Source: Astrothelium macrocarpum (Eukaryota > Ascomycota > Dothideomycetes > Trypetheliales > Trypetheliaceae). Taken from it: a stretch of 64,000 bases of DNA. The stretch spans positions 310,001 through 374,000 of the forward strand of contig JAGEMR010000016.1 of the NCBI GenBank assembly GCA_021030915.1, given 5' to 3'. Within the stretch, counting starts at the first letter, position 1. Each line of letters opens with the position of its first letter. The position numbers and the translations under genes are program-made. Below the pieces are notes generated by a model that worked only from the letters and a program-made list of their open reading frames with translations, ran no database searches and had not been told where the DNA came from. Below, in pieces: positions 52,880 through 63,617 of the stretch.

Positions 52880-54870
52880 ATGACGCTATTCATATTGATC
52901 GAGACTTCTGCTGGATATGCTATACTCAAGGCTAACGACAAGAAATTACTCGAACGGAATGACTTGGGAGAGAGCATCGAGACTGTCGAAGGGATCAGCA
53001 GTCTCCTAAAGCTCAAGTCCTTTCACAAATTCGCCAGTGCCAGTGAAGCTGTCGTTGAAGCCACTGCGCTCTCTGAAGGGAAGGTACGTGCCGACGGAAA
53101 GCCTACTCCATGGCTGAACCGTTTCCGATTTTCCTGATATCCGCATTGCATTGCATTACAACAGATCTAATCATCATCCAAAAATTGCGCTTTTGCTAAT
53201 CCTACATCAAGGTTACTCCGATGCTCTCATCCATGCTTGATGGCATCAAAGACGAAAAAAAAGTGTCCCTCGCTGTGGCTGATCCGAAACTTGGAAACGC
53301 TATTAAAAAGCTTCCATCACTCTCCATCACTCCAGTATCAGATTCCACTACCGCAGATTTATACCGAGCAATTCGCCTTCACCTTCCCTCACTCATTCCT
53401 GGACTGCTTCCATCCGATATCGAAGCCATGTCTCTTGGCCTTTCGCATTCCCTATCAAGACACAAGCTAAAGTTCTCTCCTGATAAAGTCGACGTTATGA
53501 TCATCCAAGCAATTTCGCTGCTTGATGACCTTGACAAGGAACTCAACATTTATGCAATGCGCGTCAAGGAATGGTATGGCTGGCATTTTCCTGAAATGGC
53601 CAAAATCATCAATGACAATCTCGCTTACGCCAAGGTCATTTTGAAAATGGGTCTTCGCTCCAACGCTTCAAGCACCGATCTCACCGAAACTCTCCCAGAA
53701 GAGATTGCAGATGCCGTCAAAGCTGCTGCCGAAGTTTCAATGGGCACAGAAATTGGCTTAGAGGACCTCGAGGTGATTGTTCATCTTGCTGCGCAAGTCG
53801 TCCAATTCTCTGCTTATCGTGCCGAACTCTCCTCGTATCTCACATCACGCATGCAAGCCATCGCGCCAAATCTCACAGCACTTGTCGGTGACTTGGTTGG
53901 CGCCCGTCTAATCGCCCATACTGGCTCACTTATGAACCTTGCCAAAAGTCCAGCATCCACAATTCAGATTCTTGGCGCGGAAAAAGCTTTGTTTCGTGCT
54001 CTCAAAACAAAACATGATACTCCCAAATACGGTCTGATTTACCATGCATCCCTCGTCGGCCAGGCGAGTGGTAAGAATAAGGGCAAAATTGCGCGCATGC
54101 TGGCTACCAAGGCTGCCTTGGGCCTGCGCGTTGATGCATTCTCCGAAACGAATAACCCACCGGAAGGTGCTCCAGAAGCATCGCAAGAAGAGCGCTCATT
54201 TGTGGGCAGAGACGGTAGGTTGCGACTAGAAAGACGTCTTCGTAACCTAGAAGGTCGACCACTGGGTCCGCGTGGAGCGGAGATCGGTCCCTCTGGCCAA
54301 GTTAAGCAGCCAACAGGCAAATGGGAAATCAAAGAAGCCAGGCAATACAACCCACACGCTGATGGCTTAACTGGCAACGAAGCGCCAGGCTCAAGTCGCG
54401 TCAACGGTACAGATGGTACGGAGGGCCTCCAAGTGATTTCCAATCAGGCTGCTGCTGGTGCGGAAGCAGATGAGTCCGAAGAGGAAGAAGCTGAGCTGGA
54501 TGTGGAAGACGCTGACGGCGAGGATGCTCCTGCCACATCGAGTATGGAAGCTAATGGCAGAACGGCTGGCAAGCGTACGGCTTCCGACGCTAAGCTTGAC
54601 AAGCATGCTGAAAAAGAAGCCAAACGTGCACGTAAAGCCGAAAAGGCTGCGCAAAAGGAGAAGAAGCGGGCAGCCAAAGCAGAAATGAAGGCTGCCAAGA
54701 AGGCGAAGAAGGCTGCGAAAGTAATGACAGATATCGATGGTGCTACGGAAGGAACACCGAAGAAGAGAAAGCACGAGGATGAGGTTCTCGAAGAGTCGAG
54801 TAGTAAGAAGGTCAAGTCGGCCAAGACTGAGGCTGGCGGAGAGAAGAAAAAGAAGAAGCACAAGTCTTGA
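52880..54870 (+). CDS. NOP58: Nucleolar protein NOP58 (box C/D snoRNP core)
   Basis: Two exons, 52880-53083 and 53212-54870, joined across a 128-nt intron (GTACGT, TTGCTAATCC branch, CATCAAG acceptor); 620 residues. The N-terminal domain starts MTLFILIETSAGYAILKAND, as in all Nop58 proteins. The NOSIC/Nop domain includes AMRVKEWYGWHFPEMAKI, LTALVGDLVGARLIAHTGSLMNLAKSPASTIQILGAEKALFRALK and PKYGLIYHASLVGQ. The C-terminus is a Lys/Ala/Glu-rich KKE/KKR tail, with an acidic stretch before it. With Nop56, fibrillarin and Snu13 it forms box C/D snoRNPs that 2'-O-methylate rRNA. I looked for a C/D snoRNA in the intron and found no RUGAUGA box. Confidence 0.97.
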
Positions 54871-55409
54871 TTGCTCAGTCCAAACAGGACCTATGATCAG
54901 ACGCATTTCACAATGGCGTTACTATGGAAATCATTCAAGGATGGTGCTCTGGAGCTTGGTGTTGGAGGAAGCATGTGCCTTTGGTGTTTGCGCCAATTCC
55001 TCAGGGCCAAATCAAGGACGGCTTGAGGGAACCGGAAGGAGATTTGATAGCATGAAGTGTTTTGAGTCGGTCGAGAGAGGCATCGCTTGAAATGGTAATG
55101 GGAGTGGTGCGATGCAAGTGGGTCTGTGCTGTGGTACAAATGGTATTTGACGTGATGCGACGAGAACTTCGATGCGGTGGGAAATTGACACAGAGATGAA
55201 CTGCGAATGCAGAGTGTGGATCAATCAACAAAGCCTTTCCATTTAAATCCTACAACACTGCGTTCAAAGCATGCGCAACGCCGTTCGATGTGAATTCCTC
55301 GCTTCGCCTAGAAAGAACATTTCCAGTACTCTCGTACATCGCCGCCGTAGCTGAAAACGCACGCATCTCCTATATTATGCAGCCTCACGTCCCAGCCCTA
55401 AAAGGCCGT
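54871..55409. other. Convergent intergenic region
   Basis: Between the ends of NOP58 (plus) and SAR1 (minus). Short frames on both strands have no recognisable features; the region is probably 3' UTRs. Confidence 0.45.
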
Positions 55410-56444
55410 CTACACATACTGGCTTAACCACCTAATTCCATCTCCATAACCTGAGCATATCGTCAGCATAATTGCGCTCTCAAATCCTTGCACTCCTCAA
55501 ACCAACAGAACACCAAAAGAAAAAAGCAAAAACATACCCTGCCTCATAACCACACTACACATAAACACCTCCAACGGCCTCACTCCTTCCAACGGCACCC
55601 TCCCCTTCCCCGTCGTCTGATACAGCCCCAACACGCTGCGCAAATGCTCCTCGCTCACAGCCTCCGGATGATCGATCTTGTTGCCCAACACGAGGAACGG
55701 CGTCCGGTTCAGCTCCTCCATCGACAGCAGCGCGTCCAGCTCGGCCTTGGCCTCGGGGAAGCGTTCGGGGTCCTTGGCGTCGACGAGGAAGACGACGCCC
55801 GAGACTTCGGGGAAGTAGTCACGCCAGAGACGTCGCGCTTGCGCGTGTCCGCCGAGGTCGAAGGTGGTGAATTTAACCTGCGTGTCTGGAGTTAGTGTGG
55901 GAGAGCGAGATCCAGGGGGGAAAGGAGAGGGGATATTACGTTGCCGATGGAGAGTTCTTCGGAGGCTGGATGGAGGGTTAGTTTGGGAATATTGGATTGA
56001 TAGTGGCTCAGCTCGCTTACTGGGATGGAGTGCTGTAGAACGTTAGTAGGAGATTCAGCTTTAGAGTAGCACTGACTATGAGGACAGGCCTACTTGGTTG
56101 AAGTATTGCGACGCGGTCGTTTTTTAGCATGTGGAGTAGCGTCGTCTTCCCTGCATTATCAAGTCCAAGAAACAGGAGCTCTTTCTCCCGTCTCAGCTTT
56201 GCCCGATTCAGTTGACCTTGCTGTATGCTATCGACTCACTGGCATGCTTGTTCCAAAGCCCTAACGAAGCTAAAGTCTCCCAAACTGACCGTAATGTCAA
56301 CAGGTGTTTGTCAAATGGTCGCCGTGCTCTGGACCGCAGTCCAAGTTCAATGCGATGAGAAAGGTTGCTTACACCTATAGAACAGATTAGAGTGGCTTGT
56401 TACTTGTCCGGGGGAGGAACGGCATACCAGTCGAGTAACCACAT
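55410..56444 (-). CDS. SAR1: Small GTPase SAR1 (COPII coat), eight exons including a 2-nt exon
   Basis: Exons: 56428-56444, 56373-56374, 56240-56284, 56094-56180, 56021-56032, 55940-55965, 55538-55877 and 55410-55450. They give exactly 189 residues, the usual Sar1 length. Landmarks: an amphipathic MWLLDWFWETLASLGLWNKHAK start, G1 GLDNAGKTT, PTLHPTSEEL, G3 DLGGH, the NKID motif and the C-terminus MRQGYGDGIRWLSQYV. Exon 2 is only GT and completes Trp6 and starts Phe7; introns 1 (53 nt, GTATGC..CTCTAATC..CTATAG) and 2 (88 nt, GTAAGC..TTGACAT..GTCAG) are both well formed. Exon 5 has 12 nt (LHP plus split Thr codons). Sar1-GTP recruits Sec23/24 to bud COPII vesicles from the ER. Without the 2-nt exon the frame is lost. 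Confidence 0.93.
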
Positions 56445-56890
56445 TTTTGTAACGCGTTCTTATGGCTGAAGTTGAAGCTGCGAATTGGATGAGGCTGGCA
56501 GGTAGTATAGGAAGTCAAAGTGGAGGAAGATATGTAGGCAGATCACTTCGCAATGCGGAATGCCAACATATAAAAATCCAGGTCCGGGTTGCCTGTTTCT
56601 CCGTTCCCGAAAGCTTCTTAATATCACTTTGAGCTTCTGCCTACACATTCCACTCTTGTGGTCACAGAGGATGGTAGCGAGTGCTTTCGTTACTCCATAA
56701 ATCTACTGTGGTTTACAATCACGTCGTCGCTGTCGACAGATACCGGGTATGGTGCCAATATTGAGTTTAAATAAGCCTTGTGGACCAGGTAGAATACTTG
56801 AGTCACCTACACATTTCACGGACGGCAATATTTTCGACAAATCCAACGTGTCAAATCCGCATATTACATCAATCTTCGTAAATCCATACC
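56445..56890. promoter_or_regulatory. Divergent promoter region of SAR1 and the Pol III subunit gene
   Basis: 446 bp separate the SAR1 ATG (minus) and the RPC17-like ATG (plus). Both are housekeeping genes. No specific element is recognised. Confidence 0.45.
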
Positions 56891-57334
56891 ATGAAGATTC
56901 TTGATGCGGGCACCAAACAAATCACCAACGCTGAACTTGTTAGTCACTTCCGGCATCAACGATCGCAATGGGTTACACTCCAAAAGGAAGCCGAGGAACG
57001 CAAAGGCACTATTCGGTCACGACCTCAAAATCTAAAGTACATTATGGATTCTGTTGAGTCACGGCTTTTTCGTATCGATGCACCAACACCTCTTGCTGGC
57101 GAGACTGCCTACGATGCAAAGACAGCGATTCCGTTGCTGTGCAAGAGATTGAAACCATATCACTTGACAAAGCCTGAGTTGCTGCAAATCTTTAATCTCA
57201 GGCCATGGATGTCCAGACACATGTCCTTGATCATCGAAGATTTTGAAGTAAGGTTCAGCGAGAGCCAGCAACAAGAAATAGTCATGATAATATACGAAGT
57301 CCTCGGCGGAGAGACCTATCCCGTGTTTGAATAA
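56891..57334 (+). CDS. RPC17: RNA polymerase III subunit RPC17/RPC9 (Rpb4-like)
   Basis: Intronless, 147 residues, near the usual family length. It starts MKILDAGTKQITNAELVSHF, matching the MKIL..N.EV start of the Rpc17/CGRP family. The Rpb4-like HRDC-type helices follow: AIPLLCKRLKPYHLTKPELLQIFNLRPW (the LTKxExLQIxNLRP motif is diagnostic), MSLIIEDFEVRF and QQEIVMIIYEVLG. With Rpc25 it forms the stalk of RNA polymerase III, which transcribes tRNA and 5S rRNA genes. The middle insert (about 35-60) is divergent. Confidence 0.88.
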   Translation: MKILDAGTKQITNAELVSHFRHQRSQWVTLQKEAEERKGTIRSRPQNLKYIMDSVESRLFRIDAPTPLAGETAYDAKTAIPLLCKRLKPYHLTKPELLQIFNLRPWMSRHMSLIIEDFEVRFSESQQQEIVMIIYEVLGGETYPVFE

Positions 57335-57592
57335 GAGGATCAAAATGTCAGAGGCAACGAGGAAGTATACAATGATGTCTTTCGTCGGGTATGCCCAAGT
57401 GTTGAGCTACTCTTGCGAAGGCCTTTATATCCTGCACTGATACAAAAAGATTACATAGTTTTCACATTTACTACAAGCAAGTAAGAACCAATCAATCTAT
57501 TCTCAAGCGTCAAATATGCAATAAAATGATTCGCTAAAATATCAAAGACCAGACAATTACTCCACACTACTGCCGAATAATCTCTAAACCCA

Positions 57593-58492
57593 TCACCCAA
57601 ACACCAAAGCCCTCACCTCAATCGACTCCCTCCCTGGCGCTCCCTCTGGCGTTCTCGGATCCACAAAGGCCGTATGCGGCACCCGTGCCTTGAAATTCTC
57701 GCTGTCACTACACTGCAATAGCAACCGCTCATCATTCCGCATCCCACTCCAATACCACCACCTCTGACCCTCATCATACTTCACGCCAGCCGTCTCCCCC
57801 GTGCGATCCGGATATCGGTGCTCTACACCCACCAAATCCTCATTCCTCGTCGACGCACTATCCGCCACGCCCAACGGATGCGCGACCACCGGCCCATTCA
57901 GCGGCCGCCACACATTAATAATCCTATACCTACCCGCCAGCAGCGCCTCCGCCTCGTCAGGGAGATGGTGTCTGACGCGCGCCGCAGCGGACGCCGGCGT
58001 CTGATCGATGTGCACGCGCGTGACGGGCGCGCGCTTGGCATCCGGGCTCGAGCGGCGGATGGTGTGGTCGAACAGCAGCACGCGCTGCGCACCCGGCACG
58101 TGCGCCAGCAGCAGCTGCTCCACCTCCGGGTAGTAGACGCGCTGGATGTGCGCGTCGTCGGCGAAGTCGCGCTCGGCGCTGCTCACGCCGGAGATGGTGG
58201 CGAAGGCGTTGTGCGCGAGGGAGAAGTCGCTCTCGCGGCCCCGGATGTCGTTCAGCTCGACGGTGCGCGGGTCTTGCCCGAAGTTGCGTTGTGGTTGGCC
58301 TGAGGGGGGCGTCTCGACGTAGTTGTACGGTTTGGAGCCGTCGGTGGGAGGCGCGTAGAAGATGAGGGTGGAGCGTACGGGACCGCGGGGGACGGGGCTG
58401 CCTTGGTTTTGGGTGGTGGAGTCGAGGATGGAGGAGAGGATGGGCTCGGGTTTGTGAGCTGGGGTCGGTTGGATGGGTGCTGCGGTCGTCAT
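57593..58492 (-). CDS. AsaB/CmcJ-type hydroxylase-desaturase (GA4-desaturase family)
   Basis: Intronless, 299 residues. The core matches the fungal AsaB family: FGQDPRTVELNDIRGRESDFSL, VYYPEVEQLLLAHVPGAQRVLLFDHTIRR, VTRVHIDQTPASAAARVRHHLP, YRIINVWRPLNGPVVAHPL and a C-terminal PHTAFVDPRTPEGAPGRESIEVRALV. The HID (161-163) and PHTAF His are candidate iron ligands, as in non-haem iron/2-oxoglutarate oxygenases; the Arg of RESIEVRAL could hold the co-substrate. Members hydroxylate or desaturate secondary metabolites (aspergillic acid, cephamycin, gibberellin), but no biosynthetic genes lie beside it, so the substrate is unknown. The coding sequence is GC-rich in its middle. Confidence 0.9.
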   Translation of the reverse strand: MTTAAPIQPTPAHKPEPILSSILDSTTQNQGSPVPRGPVRSTLIFYAPPTDGSKPYNYVETPPSGQPQRNFGQDPRTVELNDIRGRESDFSLAHNAFATISGVSSAERDFADDAHIQRVYYPEVEQLLLAHVPGAQRVLLFDHTIRRSSPDAKRAPVTRVHIDQTPASAAARVRHHLPDEAEALLAGRYRIINVWRPLNGPVVAHPLGVADSASTRNEDLVGVEHRYPDRTGETAGVKYDEGQRWWYWSGMRNDERLLLQCSDSENFKARVPHTAFVDPRTPEGAPGRESIEVRALVFG

Positions 58493-61259
58493 TTTGGTGA
58501 ATTGCAGTCTCTTTCTTCAAAGATCTGTGGTGGAGTATTGGAAGCTTGAGCTGTAGAGGTGTAAGTGTTTTGTAGCGTAATTTATCGATCGAGTGAAGAC
58601 CTAATTCATAAACACTACGGAAGATTTTTATATGTTTATCTATGACTCTCAAATCTTGACTTAACGTCATGTTGCGCTCCCGAATTCTCCCCGGTATTCT
58701 GTGACGCTGACAAAATGCGGAGTATTGCTAATACAAAAACCAATCACGCATTGCGCTAAAGCGCTTACGGCCAAATGTTACAAGCACGCCATCGTTTGCT
58801 TAGCTCGGTTTTCTTTTATGATTACCTACTACCTAGGTATTCTCATCAGTCCAGTATTTTCTAGAAGAATATCGGAATTCGGCATGCATGCCTTGAACTG
58901 GTGACTGCAAAGGTAGCCTGAATGGCCAGGATTTACCGGAACTAGCGGACTTGATTAGATTGAGCTTTCACATCATCATCTCAAGTCTTGACGGTTTTTT
59001 TTCCTTAAGAAAGAACCTGTATTTTTATCACTTCCACATTATGAAGAGAAAACGTTTTATAGTTCTCGGGCTTGTCACAGAGGCAGAGACATCTCGCGTC
59101 TTGGTCGAATTCTTGTTTGCGATAAGCGTCAAGTGAGAAGACTTGTATGATCTATCTTTTTCTTTGTAAGGTCCAAGCTGTAATAATGTAACGACTCAAA
59201 TACTGGTCACTTGATCAACGAGCATATTGCCCGTCTTATTGGTCCATATCAGTGCTCAATCCTTCTTGGGTCTGGTGTTCTGGTCTGGAAAAGCCAATCA
59301 TAGTAACACCCTTGTGTCAGTAGCATCGTGGCATCGTATTCTGAAACAGGGATGGGGTAAGATCTTATGGCTGTTCCCGTCCTCTGCCCGATCAAGGTAG
59401 ATGCTAGTATGCTCTCCCGCCTCTCATTTGCTCAGATCGGACCAATTTCTAGATGATCAGCAAAGAATTTACCACATCTCGCACGACTTGGCATAGATCG
59501 ACAAGCCCAAAAAGATATAACGTAGCACGAGATCCGACGACAAACAACCTTCACAAGAACCATTATCCATTTCATTCTGCTTGATAGATTCTCAGCCAGC
59601 TGCAATCACGCGGCTTGGCCAAGACAGTCCAGACTCTGGCCAAACCAGGAATATTCGGATCGGATATTCTGAAACGTCAAGCTTACGGATTCCGATGGCT
59701 AGGATTACCTTTGATAATGCAATCTGCATACTGCACCCGTTGCTTGGAATGCGGACGATTGTCATAACTTGAGCTCCTGACCCCACTTAATCCAGGGCTC
59801 ATCAGGCCGTTTTTGTGAGCAGATTACCCCTGTGTGAAAGACTTGACTACATACCAACTCAATGAGAACAAGGCCAGAAATGAAGCTATGAATCGGGCCT
59901 ACCGTTTCACGGATCAAGTCTTAAGTCAGACAAGATATTAGCAGCAAACCCTAGGCTCGTCTCGAGAAGCAGAGCTTTGGGCAAGGCTGCCTGCTGGTTG
60001 AAACGGCTATCACGAAGGACACAGCATCAGCGCGCTCTGCGCCACCACAATTTATGAAAGCCCAACATCTGCTTCCTTGCAAGTCTGCGAGGCCATGGCT
60101 GCAGGCCGAGAGCACAGTCGTTGAACGCCAGTCAGCGGCATTGGTCTGTCCGACTCCCTTCGGATCGGCTACCGAGGGCTAGACTGTCAGTCAGAGCCTT
60201 TATTGATCGTGTTGGCGTTCGATCCATTGCGGGATGGCGCCAGTGCTTGCCGTTAGTGTGACAGCAAGCATCCCTACAGCAGGAGCATCTATTTGAAGGC
60301 TTCGGCACAGACGGATGCGGCATTTGGCCTTGTGTTTTCAGCATTTTCAACCTCCCAGGATCAGGATCTGGGGCTATGCATGCACAAAAGAATTTGCGCT
60401 GAAAGCCAGAAACGCATCCGGACCGTTAGACCGTGAGATGAAGAGGCTGCAAAGATTGCACCATTCACGAGGAAAGCACGTTGCTATATCATGGCCTTGA
60501 TGAGTTTGCTCATGGGAACGACTCTGCTGTGCCGCAAGGACAGAGTGGATTTTGAGGCCACCGATCCACGAGAGGATCGAGCAGGCGTGCGTAGAGTAAT
60601 CGTGGAATCATCACAACAAGTTGGCGAAGGCAATCCGAAAGTGTGGAGCGGACAAAAAATGGTCGGCAGTGGCGCTGGGTTCAGGCCTAGAACGTGGAAG
60701 ACCGTGGGGAGATGCGGAAACCTCCATCGTTCCTCTAGCATCTCTTCATTCGCCAGCCAATATTGCCCTCTCGTCCTTTTTTACGAGCAGGACGCAGCCG
60801 TTGCAGCCAATCCTGAACGGCCCGGCCGCGTGGTCTAGCGCAAGTAAAATGTATTTTCTGACATACATGGACTAGAGTGCTGCAGCAGGGAGGTCGCTGT
60901 TCCTCCAAGCAAGCATCTGCTGCTGTGCTACTACTCCAAATGAATGTACTGCCCCCCGGTCCTGCTTGAAATCTCGCTTTCCAGCAGCCATATTCGTTCC
61001 CTCATGGACCTGTCGGACCTTTTGTTGCTGCATCACTGATCTCATTTGGCGCTTGCTTTGCACGCGACAGCACGTTTTGCTTCTTTTTTACCATTTTTCG
61101 TTGGTCCGTCTCGTCTCGCAATGCGCCGATGCAGCCGCATTCAAGGCCGCGTGTGGTCTCTATTTTAGTCAGATGACCACTCTCTAGGTCCTTCACAGCC
61201 AGCACTCTGGTTACTCGCTTCAATATTTACCTTGTCCTACTGAACGGCGTCGCCTGGCC
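58493..61259. other. Long region without a supported gene
   Basis: About 2.8 kb. Frames of 60-115 codons occur on both strands but overlap and have no motifs. Composition shifts from AT-rich (58.5-59.9 kb) to more mixed near 60-61 kb. The right part is likely promoter and 5' leader of the gene at 61260; a non-coding RNA or small orphan gene cannot be excluded. Confidence 0.45.
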
Positions 61260-63226
61260 ATGGTAGGGACAGACCTGCCAATCGGGCACATGAGGGCTTT
61301 TAAATCAGACGCCGTAATACGACAAGATGCCGAGAGAATACCATCACCGCTGTCGCCAGCATCTGAGGATATCCCCACGTCTCATACACAAAGAAACACA
61401 GAACCAAAGTTCATTTCTTCAATTCCTCAAATGTCGATACATGCACTCCCTGAAGATAATGACATTGTACTACCAACTCAGCCCCAGCCTGTCAAATTAG
61501 AACCACTGAAAACGCCCGATGATGGACCGGAACCCCGAACAGATCTATTTGATACCCTTCAGGGTGTACTAGATTCTTCTCTAGATATTGCTCCCACCTC
61601 CCCCAAAATAGCGCAAACCCTGAGGTTGCCATCATTTCATCTCCTGGGAATTGCTGCGCGCAGTCCAGACCATCAGATCCTTGGTGCTGAGTATTCTCCA
61701 TCTGAATTCGGAGCTGGCTCGCCTATCATAGCTGACCATAATGAGCTTGTGATGAGGAGTCCAAATGAAGCACGTTCAATGACAATTCCACTTGAACCAC
61801 AATCACCTCCAAAATCAGAACCCAGCAATGAGAAGGATCACGCCAAAGACATCTTTCCAAAACCATTGAGTCAGCATGTTGCTACTATCACACCACCCGA
61901 AGAGAGCGGCCCAATCGATTGGAGTGCCAGAGTGACCGTTCGCGTCGCAGGCGCCGAGTCTCCCGCTGATGCTCCAAATGTAGAAAACACAGAATCTACA
62001 CAAGCAACGGCAGCAGGCAATGGCAGCTCAAATTTGACTCAGGCTGCGGTTGGACAGATACCAAGTTTGATCGAGCCAACGCCAGACATGGATCCATGGC
62101 TGTCCCGAGCCATCGAAAATCTCAGTGAGTTGCAATTCCTTGTAGACACGCCAGCCTCATACTGACTTGCGCAGTAACAACAGACGTCGATTCTGAAACA
62201 TCCAGCATCACGTCCATCAAGATCCTCTCACATGCTCTTCCCTGCCCATCAGCAACTGGCCACGCCTTCCCCAAAGTCATCAAAGCCATCCAAGACCATA
62301 TACCCCCAACTTCTGTCACCTGGATCAACGTCACCCACGCCGTCCAAAATCGCTTCCGTCTCTCTGACATCCCCACCTCCCCGCCCGTCACCCCTGCCGC
62401 CCCGCTCACAGGAAACGACTACTTTAGCTCCAAAGTCTTCGACAGCGCCGTGTCGATCATCGACTACCAACTCGAGCGCATCCCCGCCTCCCTGCTCCCC
62501 GCCGTCTCTCCCGGCAGCCTCGATTTCTCCATCTGCGAGCGCTACATCCCGCCAACCTCAGTCCACGAATTCCAACACATGTTTTCCACCACCACTGCGC
62601 GCGGCAGCTCTCTCCTCGTCGACCGCCTCATCGAGCTCTCCCCCAACGGCGGCCGTCTCCTGTTCATCTACCCGACACGCGCAGGCGCGCACACCTTCAA
62701 GCGCGCGTACCTCGAGCCCATCCTCGACCCCATCATCCGCGGCGCCAGCGTGCTGCACGGCTTCTCCGCCGACCTGAAGATCCAGCTCGACAGCATGCCC
62801 TCGGTCAAGGCCCTCCCCACCTATCAGACTCTGGCAACAAGCATTCGCCGTCTGTGCGAGGACCTCAGCAGTGCTGCGGCGCCAGCAGCAGCTGCGCAGC
62901 GCGAGGCCGCTCCGACCGACTTGCCGCTTATGCTCGGGCTCGACAGACTGGGGCCGGGTGCGCGGTTCCGGCTGGCGTATGCGAGCTGCGAGCGCGTGCG
63001 GCTGGCGCGCGAAGTCTGGGCCGCGGAGTGGTGGGTGCAGCAGGAGAAGCGGCGGATCCGGGATGCGGTGACGGAGTGGTATCAGAGGGCGTCCAGTCGG
63101 CCGGAGGCGATTCCGGTGGAGATTGTGGAGGGCATCTTAAAGGGGGTGGCGGAGAAGCAGAGGATGGTGATGGTGCCGCAGGAGGGGGTGGAGGTTGGGG
63201 TGTTTGTTATTGAGAGGGAGAGCTGA
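61260..63226 (+). CDS. Uncharacterised two-exon protein
   Basis: Exons 61260-62124 and 62175-63226, a 50-nt intron (GTGAGT donor, GACTTGCGCAG acceptor), 638 residues. The first 300 residues are disordered and Pro/Ser/Glu-rich, ending in PDMDPWLSRAIENLS. The second exon encodes an apparently folded domain: SSITSIKILSHALPCPSATG, FDSAVSIIDYQLERIPASLLP, YIPPTSVHEFQHMFSTT, LVDRLIELSPNGGRLLFIYPTRAGAHTF, and a helical C-terminus rich in Arg/Glu. LSPNGGRLLFIYPTRAG resembles the end of a Rossmann-like strand, but I cannot assign a family. Exon 2 is notably GC-rich. Without the splice the first frame stops within 40 nt. Confidence 0.75.
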
Positions 63227-63617
63227 GAAAGAAGATGAAGATGTAGTGATGGGAGGTGAGTGTTGTAATGGTTAATGAATTGGGGGAGTAAAGCCGTAAT
63301 GCTTGCATGCATACGATAAAACATTATCGTAGAGGGGAGGGAGGCCATCACGTGTTTTTCTTAATGAGGAAAAGAGTTATTCTGGGCGGTCTCCTTGACA
63401 GTTGCAACTCATTTCTGTTTATTTCATTTTCATTTTTTCGCTGCACGTTCTAGCGGGCTGTCGTTTGCACAGATACCCCAATCAGCAAGTAATCAGCAAT
63501 CTCAATTTTCTCAATCTCATCTCAAATCGCCTTCTATAGTTTCCACCCTCATCCCCTTTCCCAAGTCCTCCCCACATCACCCCAATCCCTTCCCCAATTA
63601 CAAACGGCCTTACACAC
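63227..63617. other. Convergent intergenic region
   Basis: Short spacer between two convergent genes, T/C-rich on its right side; probably 3' UTRs. Confidence 0.5.

Noticed and set aside
53084..53211. Intronic C/D snoRNA in NOP58
   Set aside because: The intron lacks a RUGAUGA box near its start and a CUGA box with flanking pairing near its end.
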